NCBI GenBank assembly: GCA_040221055.1
Contig: JAVJVN010000012.1
Location: 174,890 to 238,889 of the forward strand
Source: Rhodothermales bacterium
Lineage (GTDB): Bacteria > Bacteroidota > Rhodothermia > Rhodothermales > UBA10348
Direction of reading: 5' to 3'
Length of the DNA: 64,000 nucleotides
Of this stretch, positions 54,881 through 61,512 are shown in pieces. Each line of letters opens with the position of its first letter. The stretch's first letter is position 1. Position numbers and translations under genes: made by a program. The notes below the pieces were generated by a model. It ran no database searches and was not told the DNA's origin. It saw only the letters and a list, made by a program, of their open reading frames with translations.

Positions 54881-55971
54881 GTACGCTGGTCGATGTGCTG
54901 GCAACGGCGGCGTTGCGGTGGTCCGATCCGGATCATCCGGCGCGGGTCCGAGCCGTCAAGGCCACCCTGGAGATGGACAACCGGTTCACCGAGGAGGCCA
55001 TCATCTTCGCCGTGAATCAGCAGATGTCCCTGCTGACACCCGAAGCCCTGGAACGATGGCAGAAAAAGCTCGCCGGGGTGGCGACCGGCGCCGAACACCA
55101 TTCGGCACAGCGGGTCGTCGGGGTCTTGAACCCCGGCAACATCCCGATGGTCGAATTACAGGACCTGGTGGCCGTGTTGCTTGCGGGTTTTGCCTGGAGA
55201 GGCACCGTGTCCTCCCGTTCATCTGCGCTTTTGCCGGCATTCCTGGATGAACTCCGGACCGTTGCCGACGGCCGCGTTCCGGTGGATGCGCAGGTGACCA
55301 CCCTTCAGGAGGTCCTTGACGAGGCGTGGGGCCTCATGGCCTCGGGTTCGGACGATACGTTGGCCGAGGTGACGTCCCTGGCATTGGAGGCGGGAATCCC
55401 GGCCTCGCGCCAGTGGATGCGTGGCCACCGGTTTTCGATCGCCATCCTGGATGGCGGGGAGGATGAAGAGGAACGTCTGGATCTGGCAGAGGATGCGCTC
55501 CTGCATGAAGGCCAGGGATGCCGCAGCGCAGCGCTGATCTTCGCAACGGCCACGCAGGGACCGGACGAAATCCTGGATGCGTTTGCGACGTTCCGCGGTA
55601 CGTTCCCGGCGCATCCGGCAACCAGCGGATCCCTGAAAATGCAGCAGGCGTTCCTGGAAGCACTGGACGCTCCACACGCCTGGGCAGACGGAATGGCGTT
55701 CCTGATTTCCAGAGGCGAAGCCGAGTTGCAGCAGCCCGGTCACATCCGTTGGGTTCCCTACGAATCGCCGGACATCGTTACGGCATGGGTGGGCGAGCAC
55801 CGGAATGCATTGCAGGCCGTCTATACCCGTCGCGAGCGAGCGGGCGTATGGAGCGAGCGTCTGAGCGTGGTGGTCGAGCCGTTGGGAACCGCCCAACGAC
55901 CGGAATTGGACTGGAATCCAGACGGACGGTCCCACGCCGACTTCTTCAACAACCTTCTGGGGCGTGTTTAA
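54877..55971 (+). CDS. LuxC-like acyl-CoA reductase
   Basis: The protein has 364 residues. Diagnostic blocks are VVGVLNPGNIPMVELQDLVA and LHEGQGCRSAALIFA, the second with the Cys expected to form the acyl-enzyme. LuxC-type enzymes reduce acyl-CoA or acyl thioester to aldehyde with NADPH. A role beside the thiolase in acyl-chain metabolism is inferred. The C-terminus is close to the DoxX gene, with a hairpin between. Confidence 0.8.
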   Translation: MSTLVDVLATAALRWSDPDHPARVRAVKATLEMDNRFTEEAIIFAVNQQMSLLTPEALERWQKKLAGVATGAEHHSAQRVVGVLNPGNIPMVELQDLVAVLLAGFAWRGTVSSRSSALLPAFLDELRTVADGRVPVDAQVTTLQEVLDEAWGLMASGSDDTLAEVTSLALEAGIPASRQWMRGHRFSIAILDGGEDEEERLDLAEDALLHEGQGCRSAALIFATATQGPDEILDAFATFRGTFPAHPATSGSLKMQQAFLEALDAPHAWADGMAFLISRGEAELQQPGHIRWVPYESPDIVTAWVGEHRNALQAVYTRRERAGVWSERLSVVVEPLGTAQRPELDWNPDGRSHADFFNNLLGRV

Positions 55972-55973
55972 AT

Positions 55974-55990
55974 GTAACCTGGCAGGTTAC
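55974..55990. terminator. Palindrome between convergent acyl-CoA reductase and DoxX genes
   Basis: GTAACCTG-g-CAGGTTAC is a perfect 8-bp inverted repeat that covers the DoxX stop codon and the 15-base gap to the other gene. No strong T-tract follows. It may be a bidirectional terminator or a protein-binding site. Confidence 0.45.
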
Positions 55991-56439
55991 GAATTCATTT
56001 CGCCTACAACGGCGTTTGCCTGGTCGGAGCGGGTCATGCGGTCGCGTAGCCAGGCGTCCACGGAGTACCTCCCGGGGCCCGACAGCGCGATTCCGATCAG
56101 AACAACCATGTTCTTGAAGGCATGTCCGGGCGTTCCCTGTCCCGATGCAATGTGTCCCGTCCACGCAACGAACATGCCGATGGCGAGGATCCAGGACATG
56201 GGTGCCGTCAGGAATCCGACGGCAATCAGGAGCGCGCCAACGGACTCGGCAAAACTGATCATGAATCCCCAGAAGGGTGCGCCGAAGTCAATCCCGAAGC
56301 GCTGCATGGATTCGCCGAGTCCGGTCCAGCGTTCCACACCGCCCATGAGCTTGCCCCATCCGTGGTAGTACAGGAATCCCAGGCCCATGCCGAGCCGGAT
56401 GACGAGCAGGCCAAGATCGAAATTTCGGGAAGACAACAT
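55987..56439 (-). CDS. DoxX-family membrane protein
   Basis: The protein has 150 residues with four membrane helices. LLVIRLGMGLGFLYYHGWGK and the MSWILAIGMFVAWTGHI helix are typical. DoxX proteins act in membrane redox or oxidative-stress functions; the exact role here is unknown. It stands alone on the minus strand between plus-strand genes. Confidence 0.88.
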   Translation of the reverse strand: MLSSRNFDLGLLVIRLGMGLGFLYYHGWGKLMGGVERWTGLGESMQRFGIDFGAPFWGFMISFAESVGALLIAVGFLTAPMSWILAIGMFVAWTGHIASGQGTPGHAFKNMVVLIGIALSGPGRYSVDAWLRDRMTRSDQANAVVGEMNS

Positions 56440-56588
56440 GGTGGATTCTCGTCTGGACAGTGGTCAGTGTGTGTAAGAAAAGCGGTACCTGTGTGGGATA
56501 ACGGACATGAGGCCCCTCAAGGTTCCGCTGGAATGCTCCAACTCCCCGCAGCGCAAACACTTCCGTGTTTACGGCGTACGCAGTAGAG

Positions 56589-57083
56589 ATGGAAGATCTG
56601 CACACAAATACCGACAGAAAGGCCGAAGACAGGAACGGCACCGGTGGAGACGGCCCGTTGACCCGTCTCGCCCATGAAATCCGGTCGCTGGTCGACGATG
56701 TCAAGGAGTGGATTGAACTCCGCCTTGAATTGTTCCAGCTGGATGTGGAGGACCGCATCCAGGCGGTGGCCAACGATATCCTGCTCATCGTACTCGTCCT
56801 GGTCCTCTTTGCCGTCGCATTCCTGTTCCTTTCGCTGGCTGCGGCGTTTGCCCTCGGGCAGTGGCTGGGATCCAATGCGCTCGGCTTCCTGATTGTCGCC
56901 GTCGTATTCGTTTTGCTTGGCGCATCCATCCGGCGGTCCCGCGTGGATCTCGCATCCAAGGTAGGCCGCACCTTGACGCGCCCCGGATCCGGAGTCACCG
57001 CCGAGCCCTCCACGAATTCCCCTGCCAAACCCACGGTACCGGCCCTGTCCGAAAAAAGCGAGGATCGCCATGGCGCAGCATAG
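56589..57083 (+). CDS. YqjE-like membrane protein (DUF1469/holin-like superfamily)
   Basis: The ATG at 56589 (MEDLHTNTDRK) gives 164 residues; a GTG at 56565 is possible. An acidic start, a charged amphipathic segment (LVDDVKEWIELRLELFQLDV), then two membrane helices (LLIVLVLVLFAVAFLFLSLA and ALGFLIVAVVFVLLGASI). Relatives are often labelled phage holin, but the setting is chromosomal with no other phage genes. It overlaps the next gene by 14 bases, as in yqjDE-type operons. Confidence 0.75.
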   Translation: MEDLHTNTDRKAEDRNGTGGDGPLTRLAHEIRSLVDDVKEWIELRLELFQLDVEDRIQAVANDILLIVLVLVLFAVAFLFLSLAAAFALGQWLGSNALGFLIVAVVFVLLGASIRRSRVDLASKVGRTLTRPGSGVTAEPSTNSPAKPTVPALSEKSEDRHGAA

Positions 57084-57570
57084 TCCGGTCAAATCAGGTG
57101 AGGATCGACGCAAGCAGGTGGAGGCCCGGCTTGCCGAGAAATCGCGCCGAATCTCGGATCGATTCGACGTTTTCGAAACGGGTGTCGGTCGGAGCCCGGT
57201 GGCCGTGGCCACTCGGTTGTTGTCGCGGAAGTCGGTTCGGATAGGCGTAGCCGTTGGTACGGGAGCGCTTGTGGGGTTGTGGTTCATGACCCGTTCCAGG
57301 AAGGCCACGTCTCCGTGGGACGACGGTGTGGACGAGTTGGCCGAACGCCTGTCGAAGTCGGTGTCCAAGCGGATGGACAAGGGGGATGATCTGAAGGATG
57401 CGGTTCGGAAGGCCGTCCATCAGAACCCGCCGGTACTGCATCTGGAAGAAAAACATGGCATTATTAAGGAGGCCGTCTCCCAGTTGTCGAGAGTCGTGTC
57501 CACGGCGCTCATCAAGGAAGTCACACGTCAGGTCTCGGCGTACCTGGACCGTCGTAAGGATCCAGACTGA
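57070..57570 (+). CDS. Membrane-associated protein of 166 residues, partner of the YqjE-like protein
   Basis: A charged N-terminus (EDRRKQVEARLAEKSRRISD) precedes one membrane helix (VRIGVAVGTGALVGLWFM) and a basic/amphipathic C-terminal part with LSKSVSKRMDKGDD. The layout resembles YqjD/YqjK-like envelope proteins. The 14-base overlap with the upstream gene suggests coupled expression. The function is unknown. Confidence 0.65.
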   Translation: MAQHSPVKSGEDRRKQVEARLAEKSRRISDRFDVFETGVGRSPVAVATRLLSRKSVRIGVAVGTGALVGLWFMTRSRKATSPWDDGVDELAERLSKSVSKRMDKGDDLKDAVRKAVHQNPPVLHLEEKHGIIKEAVSQLSRVVSTALIKEVTRQVSAYLDRRKDPD

Positions 57571-57641
57571 CGGAGTCCGGGATTGCCCGGCTACTGATTT
57601 CACCGATTCTGGATTTCTGTCGGAATCATTTGGCCCGCTTC

Positions 57642-57661
57642 AGGGTCGAATGCCCTCTTTT
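57642..57661 (+). terminator. Weak hairpin with T-tract upstream of the adenylate kinase gene
   Basis: AGGG-tcgaatg-CCCT is followed by cTTTT. The stem has only 4 pairs. It lies 72 bases past the previous stop and 31 bases before the next start. Confidence 0.3.
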
Positions 57662-57691
57662 GCAAAATTGATGCTGACCACCCCCTGATCT

Positions 57692-58327
57692 ATGCGCACC
57701 GTATTGTTCGGCCCACCCGGAGTAGGTAAAGGAAGCCAAGCATCCATGCTGGCTGAGCGCGAGGGTGTCACGCATATTTCCACCGGGATTCTTCTTCGCC
57801 GTGCCATTCGGGAGGAAACGCGGTTGGGCACGGAGGCCCGCCAGTATGTGGAGTCCGGGAAACTCGTGCCCGGTGCCTTGGTCCGCAGTCTCGCCGAGGA
57901 AGCCTTGCAAGCCTGTGGATATGATGGTTTCGTCCTGGACGGCTATCCCCGCACCATCCAGCAGGCCGAATGGCTGATGTACGACCTGAACCAGAAGGAA
58001 AAACCCCTCACGGCCGTTATCAGTCTGGTCGTCCGGGACGAGGTCATCGTGGATCGTCTCTCAAAGCGTCGCGTCAACCGGGTAACAGGGGAGAACTACC
58101 ACCTGGATTTCAAACCCGTGCCGGCCGATGTCAATCCGGATCATATCATTCAGCGCAAGGATGATCGCGCCGACGCCATCCTGAAACGCCTGGAAATCTA
58201 CCGGGAGGAGACCCATCCGGTTGAGGATTGGTTCCGCGGACGCGGCCTTCTGGTGGAGGTCAGTGGCGAGGGGTCCTTCGAGGAGGTTTACGCGCGCATT
58301 GTCCAGGCGGTCCAGACGGCAATCTGA
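57692..58327 (+). CDS. adk: Adenylate kinase
   Basis: The protein has 211 residues. P-loop GPPGVGKGSQASM, the AMP-binding GILLRRAIREETRLG, and DGYPRTIQQAEWL are standard. The lid (RRVNRVTGENYHLDFKPVPA) is of the long type but without zinc cysteines. It interconverts ATP, AMP and ADP. It is followed after 1 base by the polyprenyl synthase gene. Confidence 0.94.
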   Translation: MRTVLFGPPGVGKGSQASMLAEREGVTHISTGILLRRAIREETRLGTEARQYVESGKLVPGALVRSLAEEALQACGYDGFVLDGYPRTIQQAEWLMYDLNQKEKPLTAVISLVVRDEVIVDRLSKRRVNRVTGENYHLDFKPVPADVNPDHIIQRKDDRADAILKRLEIYREETHPVEDWFRGRGLLVEVSGEGSFEEVYARIVQAVQTAI

Positions 58328-58328
58328 C

Positions 58329-59309
58329 GTGTCCGACACCGCCAAGGCATATATCAGCGAGGCCCGGGCGCGCATAGATGCAGCACTTTCAACGATTGTC
58401 CGGCATTCCGACCCGGAACGGCTGTATGGCCCGGTGCGCCATGTGTTGGATGCGCCCGGCAAACGATTCCGTCCGCTCCTGGCCATGGCAGCAGGCGACG
58501 TGTTCAAGGCCCGACCTGAGGCGTCCCTCGCAGCCGGCCTTTCCGTGGAAATCTTCCACACCTTCACGCTCGTACACGATGACATCATGGATCGTTCGCC
58601 GGAGCGCCGTGGACGCACTACCGTGCACGAAAAATGGGATGAAGCGACGGCCATCCTGTGCGGAGACTACCTCGTAGGGTTGTCGCTGGAACAGCTGATG
58701 GGGTTGCCCGCCGAACGTCTGCCTGATGTCATGCGGACGTTTACAGGGACCATCCGCATACTGTGTGAGGGCCAGATCCGGGACATGGCGTTCGAGGAAC
58801 GGCACGATGTCGCGCTGGAGGAGTATCTGCGGATGATTGACCAGAAGACCGGTGCCCTGCTCCAGACATCGCTGGTTCTGGGCGGCCTTGCCGGAGAGGC
58901 ATCCGCTTCGGATTTCGACACGTTGCGGGATGTGGGATTCCAACTGGGAAGGGCATTCCAGATACAGGATGACTTGCTGGATTTGATTGCAGATGCCGAA
59001 GCCTGGGGGAAACCGGTGGGCGGTGATCTCGTGCACGGGAAGAAGACGTTCCTTCTGCTCACGGCGGTGGCCAATGCCGGCGGAAACGATCGGGCCTGGT
59101 TCGACGAAATCCTGCGTTCAGGGCTGTCGGAAGATCGGATACCTGAAGCCCGTCAACGAATGGAAGCAGCGGGCGTGCTGGATGCGGCGCGGGAAGCCGT
59201 TATATTCCACTCCGGTAATGCCCGTACCCGGATAGCACAACTTCCTTCCGGTACGGGTCGCGACGTGTTGTTGCATCTCGCAGATCGGATGCAGGAACGC
59301 GTACATTGA
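58329..59309 (+). CDS. Polyprenyl diphosphate synthase (trans-isoprenyl)
   Basis: The start is GTG at 58329 (SDTAKAYISEARARIDAALS), giving 326 residues; an ATG further upstream would overlap adk. The first aspartate-rich motif is HDDIMDRSPERRGR and the second is QIQDDLLDLIAD; GKRFRPLLAMAAG supplies diphosphate contacts. It makes a long-chain prenyl diphosphate, probably for quinone or lipid carrier. Chain length cannot be set reliably. Confidence 0.92.
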   Translation: MSDTAKAYISEARARIDAALSTIVRHSDPERLYGPVRHVLDAPGKRFRPLLAMAAGDVFKARPEASLAAGLSVEIFHTFTLVHDDIMDRSPERRGRTTVHEKWDEATAILCGDYLVGLSLEQLMGLPAERLPDVMRTFTGTIRILCEGQIRDMAFEERHDVALEEYLRMIDQKTGALLQTSLVLGGLAGEASASDFDTLRDVGFQLGRAFQIQDDLLDLIADAEAWGKPVGGDLVHGKKTFLLLTAVANAGGNDRAWFDEILRSGLSEDRIPEARQRMEAAGVLDAAREAVIFHSGNARTRIAQLPSGTGRDVLLHLADRMQERVH

Positions 59310-59331
59310 AGTTTACACCCTTGATTGAAAC

Positions 59332-59601
59332 ATGATTGAACGGGAAGTCACCGTAACCAACCGGGCAGGCCTTCACACGCGGCCGGCCTCCATGATTGTC
59401 CGGACGGCGGCCGGCTTCAAATCTGATTTCTTCATTCACAAGGATGGGTACGAAATCAATGGCAAGAGCATCATCGGCGTAATGACGTTGGCGGCCGAGC
59501 AGGGAGCTACGTTGACGCTTCATCTGGATGGACCGGATGAAGAGGACGCCTTTGCCGCACTTGCCCAGTTGTTTGAGGATGGATTCGGTGAGGTGAAATA
59601 G
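59332..59601 (+). CDS. ptsH: HPr phosphocarrier
   Basis: The protein has 89 residues. The phospho-His15 lies in TNRAGLHTRPASM, and Ser46 in NGKSIIGVMTLA matches the regulatory site phosphorylated by HPr kinase in some phyla. The TAG stop shares one base with the GTG start of ptsI. No hprK gene is seen in the window. Confidence 0.95.
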   Translation: MIEREVTVTNRAGLHTRPASMIVRTAAGFKSDFFIHKDGYEINGKSIIGVMTLAAEQGATLTLHLDGPDEEDAFAALAQLFEDGFGEVK

Positions 59602-61361
59602 TGCGAACGCTGAAAGGTATCGGCGTGGCACCGGGCATTGCCACGGGCCCCGTAGTCGTCTATGCACGCGTATCCTTTGACGTGGAGAAGCGGGTGCTGG
59701 CCGCGGAAGAACTTTCAGCAGAACTGAGCCGGTTTGAGCAGGCGGTCCAGCGGGCGGAGCGCGATCTCAAAAAAATCATTGCGCTCACCCGGGAGAAACT
59801 CGGGGAGGACAGTGCGTCCATTTTCGAGGCCCAGCAACTCATTCTCCGGGACGATGCCCTCTACAACGCCGTAGTAGAGTCCATCCGGCGCCACAATGTG
59901 AACGCCGAGTACGCCGTCAAGTCCGTGATGTCGAAGCACCGGCAGTCCATGGAGTCCAGCGACAGCGAGTACCTGCGTGAGCGGGCAAATGACTTGCTGG
60001 ACATCCAGGATCGCATTATCCGGCACCTGAGAAGGGGGGTCATCCTGTCGGACATTCCGGCCGAATCGATCGTCGTGGCCGAGAATCTGACGGCTGCCGA
60101 CATCATCCTGTTCTCACGGAAAGGCATCCTGGGCTGCGCCACCGACTTTGGCGGTCCGACATCCCATGTATCCATCATGGCGCGCGCCCTGGGCGTTCCG
60201 GCCATCGTGGGTATGCATGATGTGACCACACAGGTGACCGACGGTCAACTCGTGGTTGTGGATGGGCTGAAGGGGGAACTGACTGTTGAGCCCGACGAGG
60301 CGGCGGTGGAGTTCTACCGCCGCAAACAGGAACGCTACGCACGCCTGGTCCAGGAGGACATGGCCCTTGTACCGCTTCCGTCCGAAACGTTGGATGGTCA
60401 TCACATCAACCTGGAAGCAAACCTGGAGCTGCGCGACGAACTGCCACTCCTGAACGAGTACGGCGCAGAAGGAATCGGATTGTTCCGGACGGAAATCATC
60501 CTGTTGATGGAGAATCGGCTCATCGTGTCCGAGGCGGAGCAATTCGAGTTGTACAGGGATGTAGTCAAGGGGGCCTCTCCCGGACATACCACGTTCCGTA
60601 TGCTTGACCTGGGTGGTGACAAGTTGCTTCCAATGGGACACCGGGAGCAGAACCCGTTCCTGGGATGGCGTGGAATCCGGATCCTGCTCCAGAAGCCGGA
60701 CTTGTTGGTGCCCCAGTTGCGTGCCATCCTCCGTGCCAGTGCGTTCGGGCCGGTCCGCATCCTCCTTCCCATGATCACGACGATCGACGAAATTCGGTCG
60801 TTCCGCAGACACTATCAGGGGGTTCAGGCGGCGCTGGAGGGAGAGGGAGTCGCTTTCGATCCCCATGTGCCGGTGGGGATCATGATTGAAGTCCCTGCGG
60901 CGGCCTTGTCTGCGCGGGACCTGGCACAGGAAGTGGATTTCTTTTCCATCGGTACGAATGACCTGACGCAGTATGTCATGGCTGTGGATCGGGGCAATGA
61001 CCTGGTATCGGAGTTGTATGACGAATTGCATCCGGCCGTGCTGCGGCTCATCCACGAGACCACACAGGCGGCTCATGAAGCCGGTATCCCGGTCAGCCTC
61101 TGCGGTGAACTGGCGGCCAACCTGCGTGCGGTTCCGGTACTCATCGGACTGGGGATAACCGCACTGTCCGCATCGCCCGTCTACCTGCCCGGTATCAAAC
61201 GGGTGGTGCGGGCCATGCGCAAGAGTGAAGGTGTGGCTCTGGCCGAACGGGCCATGGCATCGTCCGATGCCGCCGAAACCCGGGCGTTCCTGGATCAGTG
61301 GCTTGAGGAGCACGCCTGTGGACTGAGTTTCTTCCTGGACGGTGCCCGGGCAACCGGCTGA
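59601..61361 (+). CDS. ptsI: PTS enzyme I
   Basis: The protein has 586 residues, starting at GTG 59601. The phospho-His189 lies in DFGGPTSHVSIMARALG, and the PEP-binding domain carries LFRTEIILLM and SIGTNDLTQYVMAVDRGND. It takes phosphate from PEP and passes it to HPr. The pair has no sugar EII genes in this window, so it may serve a regulatory PTS or EIIs encoded elsewhere. Confidence 0.96.
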   Translation: MRTLKGIGVAPGIATGPVVVYARVSFDVEKRVLAAEELSAELSRFEQAVQRAERDLKKIIALTREKLGEDSASIFEAQQLILRDDALYNAVVESIRRHNVNAEYAVKSVMSKHRQSMESSDSEYLRERANDLLDIQDRIIRHLRRGVILSDIPAESIVVAENLTAADIILFSRKGILGCATDFGGPTSHVSIMARALGVPAIVGMHDVTTQVTDGQLVVVDGLKGELTVEPDEAAVEFYRRKQERYARLVQEDMALVPLPSETLDGHHINLEANLELRDELPLLNEYGAEGIGLFRTEIILLMENRLIVSEAEQFELYRDVVKGASPGHTTFRMLDLGGDKLLPMGHREQNPFLGWRGIRILLQKPDLLVPQLRAILRASAFGPVRILLPMITTIDEIRSFRRHYQGVQAALEGEGVAFDPHVPVGIMIEVPAAALSARDLAQEVDFFSIGTNDLTQYVMAVDRGNDLVSELYDELHPAVLRLIHETTQAAHEAGIPVSLCGELAANLRAVPVLIGLGITALSASPVYLPGIKRVVRAMRKSEGVALAERAMASSDAAETRAFLDQWLEEHACGLSFFLDGARATG

Positions 61362-61484
61362 CCGGGAACGGTCCTCCGGCGCCGTTCGCAGGTGCTGACC
61401 GTTCACGGGGGATGGGGCTCCGTACGCCTGATTTATGGTACAAGTGGAGGAGACCGGCCGGTAACGGTTCCATCCGGAAAGTAT

Positions 61485-61500
61485 GTTGTGATGTCACAAC
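61485..61500. promoter_or_regulatory. Perfect inverted repeat just upstream of the surface metallopeptidase gene
   Basis: GTTGTGA-tg-TCACAAC, 7-bp arms with a 2-base spacer, ends 12 bases before the ATG at 61513. It includes TGTGA/TCACA half-sites, but the spacer is shorter than the 6 bases of CRP/FNR sites. A site overlapping the leader or ribosome binding site could block expression. Confidence 0.5.
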
Positions 61501-61512
61501 GTCGTGCACGGC

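Noticed and set aside
56589-57083. Prophage holin
   Set aside because: The holin-like label comes from a broad superfamily. No lysin, capsid, integrase or attachment site is nearby and the gene pairs with a YqjK-like partner.
61485-61500. CRP/FNR-type binding site
   Set aside because: The half-sites TGTGA/TCACA are present but the spacer is 2 bases and not 6, so it is kept only as an unknown inverted repeat.
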